Assembly (NCBI RefSeq): GCF_026151205.1
Contig: NC_087083.1
Coordinates: forward strand, 14,320,944-14,384,943
Source: Bolinopsis microptera
Lineage: Eukaryota; Ctenophora; Tentaculata; Lobata; Bolinopsidae
Direction: 5' to 3'
Length of the DNA: 64,000 nucleotides
Shown: positions 10,601 through 61,911 of the stretch, piece after piece
Numbering within the stretch: the first letter of the stretch is position 1
Layout of the letters: every line of letters starts with the position of its first letter
Notes under the pieces: generated by a model
The model's database searches: none
What the model saw: only the letters and a program-made list of their open reading frames with translations
What the model was told of the DNA's origin: nothing
Made by a program: the position numbers and the translations under genes

Positions 10601-13600
10601 GGTTTGAGGGTGTCGGGTCCAGCAGCTTTCAACGGATCAAAGGATTTAAGAGCCTCCTCGATTCTGTCTGGGCTGTAGATGGTATTGAGTAAGGTGGTGG
10701 TGATTGGTAGAGGTCCAGGTGGAGGCACTGGCGGGTCAGTGACACTATTCTTGAAGTGGGTTTGTGTCATGACCTCCAGTGTCTCCTCTGCATTTTTGGT
10801 GATGTCTCCGTTTGGTTTGTAAACGGCTTCTAGTGTGTGCTTGTTGTCGTTGCAGGATTTCAGAATCTTGTTCATCCTTCCGGAACCGTGTCGGGACCGT
10901 GTTCATGTTGAAGCTTTTAAAATTTAAACATTTTCATAAGATTGATAATGATCTGTAAACATGTTTCGAATGGGTAGCCTCTTAAAAATAATATTCATTG
11001 ATATCTCGATGAACCTGTATATAAGTATTACATAACAGTTCACCAAATGACCTGAAATACTTGCTTCCTATTATACAAAATGATGATGACATAATATATT
11101 GCTTAAATAACGCTGGACAGGGCGTCGAGGGACTGCATTTGAGAAGGGAAAAGAAATAATTTCCCTGTGTTCGCCGCAGTCGCAGATCCCGAAGAACAGA
11201 GTGGGAAGCCAATCGTCCATGGCCAAGTACTTTCTTGGGAAGCTGTAGATGATGAAGCTGGATGCCTCGAGGATGAGGACGACTTAGCTTATGAGGTAGA
11301 ACCTGGAGTTGATGATTGTGATGTTGGAGAAACGATATCAACAGATAAATATGGAACACTTTCCTTCCGGTCTTTTGAGACACTCACGCTCAATGGAGGA
11401 AGAAGCACTTTATCAACAAAATCTCGTCTTTCAAGATTCAAGGGGAACGCGTTTGGAGTGTCTTCTGATGTTCGCATATACAATCAACCTGAATGCGGAT
11501 GTTCAACAGTTTTGAAAGCTGGCAGTACAGAAACTCTTAAAGTCTTCAAATCTCAGCAGGACTTTGCAACAGGAGTGGTTAGATTTATTTCTTATAAGTC
11601 ATGCCCGATGAAGTACTACTGCCAGGAACATAGCCTAATCAATGGATCTCCTAATGTTTGGCTACTCGTCGAAGACAAATACATCAGATGCATTGTTCCT
11701 TGATGACATTCAAAATCGTTGTGTTGTCAATGTTTGTATTCTGTACATTTTGAACATCTCACAATTTGCTTTTCTTGAATAGTGAAATGTTTGGTATATA
11801 TTTGATATAATACATTTCTATTTTCTTTATTTAGTTATTTGTCATATGAATCTTTGACTTTAACGATCATTCCAAGCGTTATAAAGCATGAAACATGTCT
11901 CTTATTCAAGTACTAATAATATTTGCGAATCTAAAGTCATCCTAAAGGTCAAATATGAAGACCTAAATTCATGGCATAAATTGGCATAAATGGAGAATTG
12001 GCCAAGCTAAATTTCCATTTATGCCATGAAATTTCTATGCCATTTGACGATTTTTATGCCATTTGTCTCCATTTTATGCCATTGGTACCCCCCCTAACCA
12101 GTGCAGGAGTCACTAAGTAACCAGGAGTCGCTAAGTAACCAGGAGTCACTAAGTAACCAGGAGTCACTTAGTAACCAGTAGTTCAGGTCACTAAGTAACC
12201 AGGAGTCACTAAGTAACCAGAGGTCACTAAGTAACCATGAGTCACAAAGACGTAACCATGAGTCACTAAGTAACCATGAGTCACTAAGTAACCATGAGTC
12301 ACTAAGTAACCATGAGTCACTAAGTAACCAGGAGTCACTAAGTAACCAGGAGTCACTAAGTAACCAGAGGTCACTAAGTAACCACGAGTCACTAAGTAAC
12401 CATGAGTCACTAAGTAACCATGAGTCACTAAGTAACCGTATCTCCCCCAGACACCAGACACCCCACAACTAATGTGGAGGCTCGCTAGAATAATGTACGA
12501 GAAAGCAAAACACAACACTAAAGCGGGAGTAAACGCCCAGAAAGGACTGTTAGAGGCACTCGCTATTGCAAAGAAAGTAAATCATATTAATTTGCTTTTT
12601 TGCTCATCCTGATTTTCTTATTTGATTTTTGTTTGGGTCTGTGATCTTGAACTGAATATGTACCAGTAGCAAACGACACAAATGTTGGTAGTTTCAACTT
12701 ATAACAATATACAATTTGTATTTACTGTTAAATGTAATATTATGTTGAGCAATGGCAGGGTGAAGAGTTGAGTGAAGGGAACTCTAAGAGCCACCTGTGG
12801 TACGCTATCCTACTGGGTGACACGTGTAAATATGACGATACGCGCGTTAAACTGACCAAGGGTTTAGAATTTGAGAAGCAGGTGAAACTCTCGCTGGATA
12901 TTGATCCCTACAATTCTACTGCGCTGCATCTGATCGGGAGATACTGTTTCGAGGTGACATTCTGTAATTTCTTTTCTTTCTTCTTTTCAATAAAGCATTT
13001 TTAAATTATTATAATTTGCGCACTCATGTTATTGTACCTAATACAATAATACATTCGTTTCTTCGGGCTACGCGTGATAATTCCTGACAGCTTGCTGGAG
13101 GGAATTTTCGGTCTGAAGTAATACCTTCGGTTCCGGTTCCTTGCGGGAAAAATCTGCAAATTATCAGCTCTCAGTGTTGACGAGTTTTAGTGCATATAAT
13201 TCCCGGAAATAGTTATAACCCTTTACTGTCAGGTATCAGGTATAAAACCCTTTACTGTCAGGTATCAGGTATAAAACCCTTTACTTTCAGGTATCAGGTA
13301 TAAAACCCTTTACTGTCAGGTATCAGGTATAAAACCCTTTACTGTCAGGTATCAGGTATAAAACCCTTTACTGTCAAGTATCAGGTATAAAACCCTTTAC
13401 TGTCAGGTATCAGGTATAAAACCCTTTACTGTCAGGTATCAGGTATAAAACCCTTTACTGTCAGGTATCAGGTATAAAACCCTTTACTGTCAGGTATCAG
13501 GTATAAAACCCTTTACTGTCAAGTATCAGGTATAAAACCCTTTACTGTCAAGTATCAGGTATAAAACCCTTTACTGTCAGGTATCAGGTATAAAACCCTT

Positions 13601-14765
13601 TACTGTCAGGTATCAGGTATAAAACCCTTTACTGTCAGGTATCAGGTATAAAACCCTTTACTGTCAGGTATCAGGTATAAAACCCTTTACTGTCAGGTTT
13701 CAGGTATAAAACCCTTTACTGTCAGGTATCAGGTATAAAACCCTTTACTGTCAAGTATCAGGTATAAAACCCTTTACTGTCAGGTATCAGGTATAAAACC
13801 CTTTACTGTCAGGTATCAGGTATAAAACCCTTTACTGTCAGGTATCAGGTATAAAACCCTTTACTGTCAGGTATCAGGTATAAAACCCTTTACTGTCAGG
13901 TATCAGGTATAAAACCCTTTACTGTCAGGTATCAGGTATAAAACCCTTTACTGTCAGGTATCAGGTATAAAGTGGTGGGAAGCTAAGATAGCAGCTACTT
14001 TGTTCGGGTGTGTACCTCAGTCTACCTATGATGAGGCCCTGCAATACTTCCTCCGTGCTGATGAGATTAATAGTGAGTGGATGGAGAACTCTCTCTTCAT
14101 TGCTAAGGTAACTTATATTGGGTTAATTATTTATTTAGTTGATTGGTTACTTAATTCAGTAACTGAATACTCAGTTAATTGTTTAGTAGGGTAATTGTCA
14201 TTGAAACTTCTCCATTCTACTTTAAAACCATTTAAATTTCTGTGAGGAATTTATTTCGTAATTTTTGTTCAAGAAAATTTGTTCCGCGAAATTGATTGCT
14301 CGTGACTTGATTCTTCGTTGAATCATTTAAATTTTGAATTTGCGAAAATTTAAACCGCGAGGAAGATAAAATGTCCGCGGTAAAATTGGTTTTACAGTAT
14401 CATGTACTTCTTTCTTGATATATTGATAGTAATATACGACATACGTGACATCTTGAGAAAAATACGTATCTCCTACGTTGATAGAAGATTACGTTTTACG
14501 TGAAACATTTCAATTTCCAGTGTTTGATTGCCCTGAAAAGGAATGAAGAAGCTAAATCTTGGTTGGATAGAGTTGATTTGAAACAGGTAATTTTAAGCAA
14601 AATCAATTGTCATCAGTTGTACTGAATCTACAATATTGGAATCTAAGATATCAGATATTTAAAGCTCGAACAGTTGTTTTAACTTTACAGTGATAATTAA
14701 ATCGTTGTCAGGGGGCAGAACACGAACTTCAAGCTCAAATAACAGACTTGAAAAAGAAGTTGTAA
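4620..14765 (+). CDS. RMDN: Regulator of microtubule dynamics (RMDN) family protein, eight exons
   Basis: Exons 4620-4727, 5294-5481, 5608-5767, 12451-12576, 12759-12963, 13965-14107, 14521-14586 and 14712-14765 join in frame (1050 nt, 349 aa). Exon 1 starts MGLISTTRT and encodes one hydrophobic segment (about residues 11-34), a probable N-terminal membrane anchor as in RMDN2/3. Exon 2 encodes a short coiled coil ([13 protein letters not shown]) and an acidic tract, [14 protein letters not shown]. The helical repeat domain follows: [70 protein letters not shown]. Family members are TPR-like proteins at mitochondria or ER contacts. Exon 5 could instead end at 12953 with exon 6 from 13973; I prefer 12963/13965 because it keeps six residues the family has between CF and WW. 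Introns 3 and 5 contain large minisatellites. Confidence 0.87.
5360..5413 (+). repeat. 21-bp in-frame repeat inside RMDN exon 2
   Basis: Two and a half copies of a 21-mer beginning GACGTCACACGG encode DVTRSSR twice, then DVTR. Each junction forms TGACGTCA, the CRE palindrome. The period keeps the reading frame. Confidence 0.92.
5743..7411 (+). repeat. 43-bp minisatellite carrying the RMDN exon 3 splice donor, about 38 copies
   Basis: The first copy is the real exon end: ACACTCACACAACTTAATG, then ATCAG and the donor GTAGGATACAG at 5768. About 38 further copies follow, each with about 24 exon bases plus the donor. Two main variants alternate (CTTAATGATCAG and CTAAATAACCAG), with some GTAAGATA or GTAGAATA donors. 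One unit near 5870 is 2 bp longer. Read-through past the true donor meets TAA in the first unit. Confidence 0.95.
8475..10875 (-). pseudogene. 5'-truncated non-LTR retrotransposon, reverse transcriptase plus RNase H, frameshifted
   Basis: The 503-codon stretch 9364-10875 (-) is a reverse transcriptase. It shows [45 protein letters not shown] and [10 protein letters not shown], where the FADD pair binds metal. A frameshift near 9375 leads into the next frame, which holds an RNase H domain: [27 protein letters not shown], then after a second shift near 8945 [10 protein letters not shown] and [19 protein letters not shown]. The RT-RNase H layout suits the I/Jockey/R1 group. No endonuclease domain precedes 10875, so the copy is 5' truncated. 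It is dead by two frameshifts. A 3' tail probably extends to about 7900. Confidence 0.9.
11167..11703 (+). CDS. Unrecognised ORF (178 codons) carried by the composite element
   Basis: Open frame ending in TGA at 11701-11703. It starts with no ATG, and TTCGCCGCAG just before 11180 could be an acceptor, so it may be a terminal exon. The first third is acidic ([20 protein letters not shown]). The rest is Ser/Thr-rich, then has [15 protein letters not shown] and [11 protein letters not shown] with several Cys, ending YIRCIVP. The Cys spacing suggests an extracellular fold, but I do not recognise the family. It could be a captured host exon or an element gene. The length and balanced composition make chance less likely, but expression is not shown. 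Confidence 0.4.
   Translation: MFAAVADPEEQSGKPIVHGQVLSWEAVDDEAGCLEDEDDLAYEVEPGVDDCDVGETISTDKYGTLSFRSFETLTLNGGRSTLSTKSRLSRFKGNAFGVSSDVRIYNQPECGCSTVLKAGSTETLKVFKSQQDFATGVVRFISYKSCPMKYYCQEHSLINGSPNVWLLVEDKYIRCIVP
13214..13971 (+). repeat. 29-bp minisatellite carrying the RMDN exon 6 acceptor, about 26 copies
   Basis: Unit CCCTTTACTGTCAGGTATCA plus GGTATAAAA. The last copy supplies the acceptor TATCAG at 13964 and the first seven exon bases GTATAAA, then diverges into GTGGTGGGAAG of exon 6. Occasional variants are CTGTCAAG and GGTTTCAGG. Splicing to the preceding copy would read GTA TAA and stop. Confidence 0.93.
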
Positions 14766-15678
14766 CTGAAGAAGCAATCTTGAAAATAGTGTGTACTGAC
14801 TGTAAAAACAGTGGATATCAGACTGGCGAAGATAATTGGATAAAGCATAGGGAATGTTTTACTTAATTCTTTATCTAGCAAAAAGATGGTTTATATCACT
14901 ATTTATGTGTAAAGAAACAGCGAAGTTGAGTTCCCCATGTAATATTTTTAATTATGTACTAGCTATAATAGTGATCGTTTGTAATTTATCTGCAGATATG
15001 GACAAAGTTAGTCTCTTAATAGCCGATATTTATTCGTATTACACTGAAGTTATTTATAGCATATTGAATAAATTAAACCAAGTAATGTTTGTATATTACT
15101 CTCCAAATATTATAATAAACAACTTTGCAATTCATGCTTCGGAATCCAAAAAATACCTGGGCAAAACTCAGGAACCCGTTCATTCAGCATGCCTATTTTC
15201 AGACTTCCTTCATCATAAGAATACATGATACATATGGAGCTGCTGTAGAACTAGAGTCCATGTAACCCATCAACTGCCCCACTTGGCCCCTTGTAGGTTT
15301 ATAACCTACCAAGACGTGCGCCGATTTAAACTCGTTGACGGATGATACCGAACGTGCTAAATCACTTTACAGTCGATAGATTGGAGATTTTTCTAAAACA
15401 TGAAAGTTGAAACATCTCTGACATCTGAACTTCTGAATCGATGTATTTTCGAATGCTGATTATCGGTATCCAATCAATCATGATCAGGTTGTCATCTCCT
15501 CAGTAGCGCCTTACTTGATGAGATTGAGTGGCCGGATCACTGATTAAGTGCAGAGATCACGTATCCGATGGATTTTGAAATGGTCATAACTCCGCCAAAT
15601 TTTGAACAATGAACTTGAAACTTTGGAAAAGGTTTTAAATTATCAAGCCAAATGTGTGCAACATTTTGAGTTCCTAGC
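14766..15678 (+). other. RMDN 3' region and convergent intergenic spacer
   Basis: Sequence between RMDN (+) and the BTB-like gene (-), which converge. An AATAAA at 15067-15072 could end the RMDN transcript. A frame at 14854-15228 has no family signal and is low-complexity hydrophobic, so I do not call it a gene. Confidence 0.45.
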
Positions 15679-17016
15679 TTAAAGCGTTCTCATTTTATGA
15701 AGACAATAATGAAAAAAAGGGAGTGTTACCAGGTTCTGTACACTGTGATATATAATTGCCGGGTGTTTAAAAGAAAAGTGATAATTGTAAACAGTGCCTG
15801 ATGGTAAACTTTCATCTCTGTTGAAGAAATGTTTCAATGAACTGATTACTTTCTTTCCAATACCTGGAGAATCGGTAATCTCCTTATCTGCATTTAGGAT
15901 AACATTCTCATGATAACTAGAAAGCTGATTGTTATTGATTATTTCATTTAACACTGAAATAAGCTCAAATCTCTGCGATAAAGGAGAGTAGTTTAAGGTA
16001 TGTATCATCATATCCACGTACTGCTTTGGGACCTTTTGGATGTGTTTGTCTCTGCAGCTTGTTTCCAAGATTTTAATAAATGTTTCTGTTTCTTCCGTGG
16101 TTGGAGGATTTTGGTAGAAAACTCCAACCAGCGTATCAACAACTTTAAACATGGATGTGATGATGTTCCTTGCAATCAAATCTGTCAAACTGTTCATTGT
16201 TTCACACCTGTTCCACAAATCAATGTTTTTATCACTGTTGTACACCTGATCTGTAGTCCTTTCCTTTGTGTTCGTGCTACGGGAACTAGCTGATTTAATT
16301 GCCTCCGTAGTCAGTTTAAACGCATATTTCATATCCTCTGCTGAAATATTCAACAAATCTTGTATCTTCTCGCACATCTCTAAAAACTGATCTTTATTTT
16401 GCTTCCAGCAAAGTGTGAGATCCATTCGGCTTAGAAGATACTTACTGTTTTTATCCAGGATTTTACTGTTTTCCAAGTTCATTAAAACTATTCGAAGGAA
16501 AAGTTTAGTATTACATCCTCCAAGAACCAACATGAGATCAATCTGAACAACGTCTAATTTACCCAACTCTGTCATGTACTGCAACACGAATGAATTGTTG
16601 TCCCTACCAGAAAACCTGCACATAAAACCGTTCATTAAATCATGCTGCTCCCACTTGTTCCTTATATAGAGGGACTCCTCAAAAGCAAATAACTTCTCCT
16701 CATCCGTCACAGCTTTCTCCATCCTGCATTCCAGCCATTCCTTTAGTTCCTTCACCAGCCACACCACCTCGAACACGTGACCTAACTTGTGTTGCTCCCT
16801 GAACTGAGCGGTCTCCAAATCTCCCACACTCTTATCGTCCAATAATGTAACAAATAATGTTACACTCACAGGGTTGAAGTCTTCCAGGTCTAGCTCATCG
16901 TAATTCAGTTCCTCTATCAGGTAGCGGAACATTCGGCTGTCTTCCGTTAATCTCTGTTTGGAGACATTCAGCGGGTCTCCGTCCTTCAGCTTTATGATTA
17001 TTGTTTCTTCGTTCAT
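15679..17016 (-). CDS. Intronless BTB/POZ-like protein (445 aa)
   Basis: Single open frame from ATG at 17016. Residues 5-95 resemble a BTB/POZ fold: IIIKLKDGDPLNVSKQRL, then SRMFRYLIEEL, a DFNPVSVTLFVTLLDD stretch where BTB proteins have the Phe/Leu-rich helix, and FEVVWLVKELKEWLECRM. The rest (about 100-400) is helical, Leu/Lys/Asn-rich and could be a BACK-like extension. I see no Kelch, zinc-finger or MATH domain. BTB domains dimerise and often recruit cullin-3, but that role is not shown here. The lack of introns contrasts with its neighbours and could mean a retrocopy or a lineage-specific expanded family. The last 40 residues (KHPAIIYHSVQNLVTL) have no obvious homology. Confidence 0.75.
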   Translation of the reverse strand: MNEETIIIKLKDGDPLNVSKQRLTEDSRMFRYLIEELNYDELDLEDFNPVSVTLFVTLLDDKSVGDLETAQFREQHKLGHVFEVVWLVKELKEWLECRMEKAVTDEEKLFAFEESLYIRNKWEQHDLMNGFMCRFSGRDNNSFVLQYMTELGKLDVVQIDLMLVLGGCNTKLFLRIVLMNLENSKILDKNSKYLLSRMDLTLCWKQNKDQFLEMCEKIQDLLNISAEDMKYAFKLTTEAIKSASSRSTNTKERTTDQVYNSDKNIDLWNRCETMNSLTDLIARNIITSMFKVVDTLVGVFYQNPPTTEETETFIKILETSCRDKHIQKVPKQYVDMMIHTLNYSPLSQRFELISVLNEIINNNQLSSYHENVILNADKEITDSPGIGKKVISSLKHFFNRDESLPSGTVYNYHFSFKHPAIIYHSVQNLVTLPFFHYCLHKMRTL

Positions 17017-17810
17017 TTTAATGTTGATCTAAAAGAAAATGTAATATCATGTTTAAATTGGCTTTATCATGTTCATTGTTATGTTCACTCTAGCATATAC
17101 AATATACCCTGGTAATACCAACGTACCAACGATATAAAACATTCGTGCGGTATGTAAATGTAATATAGAAGGCTTGTTGGAGATACTGTAAGTGTATTAT
17201 TCAATTGCAGTTCAATTTCACATATATTAAAATTGGAAAAAATCGTTTAGAAACTTTTACCCGGAACAGTACTACGTCTTGAAGCGAGCCAAGAGCCTAG
17301 AATTAAGTATCAGGTAACAGCACAAATTGTAAGATCAACGCGGAGAGAAACAAAGGTATGTGAAGATAAACCAACTGAAACTCAAAGCTCTGAGTCTGTG
17401 CGATGATCTCACAGAATGTAACGGTGGGTTAGTCACATTGGTTGGTCACTGGTCACGTGCGTGTTATATGATACTGTACCATCGCTCTACCTTCAGCTAT
17501 TCACGGATAAGATCCAAATAAGATTTGTTTTATCTGCGGCGCGGCTCCCTTTTTCGTCCTGTTAGATAACTTTTAAATGAAATCATCGTTAAACCTAATT
17601 TATTATCTCTGTTCGCGTGGTAAGAATAATTTACAATTTTATCAGAGTATGCAGTATGGCGCTGGCATACACTTTTGAAGGCATACTATACTGGCTGGCA
17701 GCCCCCTTTGAAATTCCAATCTTACATCGAAATCGAAACAATATAATAGGAATGACTTGAAAACTATTGGAGATGAAGATTCCGAATATATAATGAACAG
17801 TTGAACAGAG
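17017..17810. other. Spacer upstream of the BTB-like gene
   Basis: AT-rich non-coding sequence of about 800 bp. It must hold the BTB-like promoter (-) and any promoter for the small ORF at 17811 (+). No TATA box stands out and no transposon ends are visible. Confidence 0.4.
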
Positions 17811-17972
17811 ATGACCGACGACATCTGCAATATGTACTCCACCGCCATAAGGGGTGCTATTGCCAACAGTGATACCTTCACCAACGTTAAGGCCGATTGT
17901 GGGGATTTCAACGGGGCTTCTGGATTCGGCTTCAGTGCTCTTCTGGTGACGATCATGTGCATCTTGTACTAA
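17811..17972 (+). CDS. Possible small ORF or terminal exon (53 codons)
   Basis: ATG at 17811 to TAA at 17970. It begins MTDDICNMYSTAIRG, has a second Cys in KADCGDFNGASG, and ends with a hydrophobic tail FSALLVTIMCILY. A Gly/Ala/Ser stretch followed by a hydrophobic end looks like a GPI-attachment signal or a tail anchor. A TGA lies three codons upstream in frame, so translation starts here, or this is a last exon joined at ACAG just before 17809. It is intact but short, and chance cannot be excluded. Confidence 0.35.
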   Translation: MTDDICNMYSTAIRGAIANSDTFTNVKADCGDFNGASGFGFSALLVTIMCILY

Positions 17973-18076
17973 GCTCTAAGAAGGAACATTCGAAATGCTT
18001 AGGCCGACACTAATTAATTATGCTATTAAGGGAATAAGGAGTATAAGTATAACTCCACTTTTGACCTATTCGACGG

Positions 18077-18439
18077 GGCTCTTACTAATTCGCTCGCCCA
18101 AAAATTTCACGTGACTTTGGTTTTTATGGTTTTGCAGCCGTACAAAACGGTTTTACATAAACCCTAATCCTAACCATAACCCCGAAGCTAACCATAACCC
18201 TTACCACAACCCTAACCCTAACCCGGGCCCTAAACAATCGAATTCGTATTTTACTAGCCTGTCACGTGACCAAAACGGTTTTTTGCCCATAACTCTCCAG
18301 GGAAGCATTTTAACCCTACGTCATGGGGGGTGATTCGGAATCAGCGTCCAAAAATACACCGATCCAGATCACTTTCATGCCCAAAGGGCCTTTTCACAAG
18401 AATTTTCTTAAAATTTGGGCGAGCGATTTAGTAGGAGCG
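18077..18439. mobile_element. 363-bp MITE with 9-bp target duplication
   Basis: ATTCGACGG flanks both sides (18068-18076 and 18440-18448). The ends are imperfect inverted repeats of about 25-30 bp: GGCTCTTACTAATTCGCTCG against the complement of the right end, CGCTCCTACTAAATCGCTCG, both continuing CCCAAA. The 9-bp duplication suggests Mutator-type mobilisation. The interior holds a degenerate CCCTAA/CCATAA run (about 18160-18235). Confidence 0.82.
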
Positions 18440-18448
18440 ATTCGACGG

Positions 18449-19346
18449 CCACTTATTACATATTAATACTGCATGTTTTACAATTTTTTTTGCTAGCCTT
18501 AGTAGATTTCCATACTGATGCCGTTTGAGGTTCTGATGACCACGCCCTTCGGTGACCACGCCCAACTCAAGATTGGTAAATCGTAGAAAATTCGAAGAAC
18601 CATATTTATGTGTTTGGGGGACTTCGCCGCTTCGACTCGTCGCGCAAACTAGCATTCTTGCTTCGCAGAGCAACGATCCCGATGGGTTGACACCGTCAAA
18701 TTCAATCAATTATGTGTTTGATGATCTTAGATTTGATCTATTTGTAACCATTTATTAATTTTAACATGTAAGATGATTAAAGTTGCTGAATTTATTGAAT
18801 AAGATTGAAAATGTATAGCTATAACATCAAACAACATGGATCACATAATACCTCCAATAAATACACCTACAACTCTGTAAAGAAGAAATATTGCCCATCA
18901 CAATTAAGCGCGCAGTGTGTTTTGTATATTTTAGTTGTCATATTGTTGTATATAGTAGTATACACTTTGTATGTAGTTCAACTTCAAGCAACTTCCTCGA
19001 CTGATGCCCTTTACAAAATAATAAATATACTCATTTTATCATAAAAATAGTATTAAAATCAGCTAAGCAACTAATAGGAGATTGAAAGGCTGTAAGTCAG
19101 TTAGAAGACGATATTTGGTGACTACAAGTTGTGGATTCTCTGTTTATTATATTAATTAATACCACTATTATACACTATTATACAATTACTCAGGAATGAG
19201 GAAGTAAACCTACACGTAGCTAGAGAAAATATCATTTTATAGTATCGACTATAAATAATCGAACGTCTTCTAACTGACTTTTCAACTAAAATTTCAATCG
19301 ACCGATGAAGACACAATACGTACCACGTAACATGTATAAATGTATT
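18449..19346. other. Intergenic, no gene recognised
   Basis: AT-rich sequence. A segment at 18614-18690 (ACTTCGCCGCTTCGACTCG, then ATTCTTGCTTCGCA) has a diverged relative at 31050-31115 in an ABCC intron, so it is probably a dispersed repeat. Confidence 0.4.
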
Positions 19347-19540
19347 CCTGTCACCAAGATGTAATCAGATCGAACGCATAAATTAGATCGAACCGGTTTG
19401 ATCTAGGAATTAGATCGAACGCTGGCGCGAGATACATATACAAATACATTGAAAGCCGCGCCGCGCGTTCGATCTAATTACTAGATCGAACCGGTTCGAT
19501 CTAATTTCTGCGTTCGATCTAATTACATCTTGGTGACAGG
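19347..19540. mobile_element. 194-bp palindromic MITE
   Basis: The ends are inverted: CCTGTCACCAAGATGTAAT and ATTACATCTTGGTGACAGG. Inside, TTAGATCGAAC and GTTCGATCTAA motifs repeat, including AGATCGAACCGGTTCGATCT. No clear target duplication is seen. Half of the same element recurs inverted at 50046-50157. Confidence 0.85.
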
Positions 19541-19984
19541 AACTGACACCAAGATATTATAAACATAATGTACAATGTATATGAAGCACTGAAGCAGCAT
19601 GGCAAATGTGGAGGACTGTCTGTTAACATGAAATAAGTTTCATCTGGGGAGCCTATCTGTAATCTGTAGGTTTAAATTGTTATAAGTTAAATAACTCTGG
19701 GATATGTCTATAAGGTTTCATACAATAATTCATAAAAAAGGGTCGCTACTAAAATCTGTATCCAATCATTAACAGTTTCTTAATTGGAAATCTGCAGTGG
19801 GGTCACAGGACTTTAGATTTCCATACTGATGCCTCGCAAAACTGTCATACTATCAACTAAACGCACTATTATTTAACTAGTTCAGCCTTATAACTATACC
19901 TAAAATCATAACCTAGTATTTAACGGAACTTAAAGCAGTAACACAAAGTACAAATAAATATATTTCAGTGGATTACTGACACGA
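19541..19984. other. ABCC 3' flank
   Basis: Non-coding sequence just past the ABCC stop (the gene is on the minus strand), expected to hold its 3' UTR. No clear poly(A) signal was picked. Confidence 0.4.
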
Positions 19985-61316
<41,332 letters not shown>

Positions 61317-61322
61317 CTATAG

Positions 61323-61826
61323 TTCCATATTATTAGTTACATATTATTAGTTACATATTATTAGTTACATATTATTAGTTACATATTATTAGTTACATAT
61401 TATTAGTTCCATATTATTAGTTACATATTATTAGTTCCATATTATTAGTTACATATTATTAGTTACATATTATTAGTTACATATTATTAGTTACATATTA
61501 TTAGTTACATATTATTAGTTACATATTATTAGTTACATATCATTAGTTACATATTATTAGTTCCATATTATTAGTTCCATATTATTAGTTACATATTATT
61601 AGTTACATATTATTAGTTCCATATTATTAGTTCCATATTATTAGTTACATATTATTAGTTACATATTATTAGTTACATATTATTAGTTCCATATTATTAG
61701 TTACATATTATTAGTTACATATTATTAGTTCCATATTATTAGTTCCATATTATTAGTTCCATATTATTAGTTACATATTATTAGTTACATATTATTAGTT
61801 ACATATTATTAGTTACATATTATTAT
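61323..61826 (-). repeat. 14-bp array just upstream of the acceptor of ABCC exon 61316
   Basis: About 36 copies of ACATATTATTAGTT (plus strand) with CCATATT variants, ending six bases from the acceptor CTATAG. The unit does not clearly contain exon sequence, though GGAAC of the acceptor region resembles the CCATATT variant units. Confidence 0.9.
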
Positions 61827-61911
61827 AAACAATATAATCTCAACATGGAGAACGTGTGCTGTGATATAACATTACGCTTACTCATATCACCTGTGTTCCT
61901 ATTCTGAAAGC

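Larger units (their letters stand above)
7585..12094. mobile_element. 4.5-kb composite terminal-inverted-repeat element with 8-bp target duplication
   Basis: The outer ends are inverted: GGGGGGGGTACCAATGGCAT on the left and ATGCCATTGGTACCCCCCC on the right. Both sides are flanked by TAACCAGT (7577-7584, 12095-12102), an 8-bp target site duplication within the 18-bp array. The terminal 130-150 bp of the two ends are also direct repeats of each other (7597-7735 and 11970-12086), with ATGCCATTTGACGATTTTT motifs. Each end unit can fold on itself, so this looks like two copies of a short TIR element bracketing a cargo. The cargo holds a degraded LINE (-) and a 178-codon ORF (+). I see no transposase, so mobilisation in trans is likely. 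An 8-bp duplication suits hAT, P or Merlin-like enzymes; the family is not determined. Confidence 0.85.
7491..12437 (+). repeat. 18-bp tandem array, split by a transposable element
   Basis: Units like AGTCACTAAGTAACCAGG occur at 7491-7584 and resume at 12095-12437 with variants CCATGAG, CCACGAG and CCAGAGG. The 4.5-kb composite element sits between the halves, flanked by the duplicated TAACCAGT. The array ends 13 bases before the acceptor of RMDN exon 4 at 12451. Unlike the other arrays it contains no exon sequence. Confidence 0.93.

Noticed and set aside
12094..12518. Frames of 111-124 codons with LLSDSW or GYLVTH repeats
   Set aside because: Translation of the 18-bp array; no start context or family.
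12951..13975. RMDN junction 12953/13973
   Set aside because: In frame and GT..AG, but it drops about six residues between CF and WW that the family has. The 12963/13965 junction keeps them and has a better acceptor.
61830..61910. Possible small ABCC exon after TTTCAG at about 61896 (-)
   Set aside because: No frame gives an NBD1 sequence that would join the phase-1 exon at 61316.
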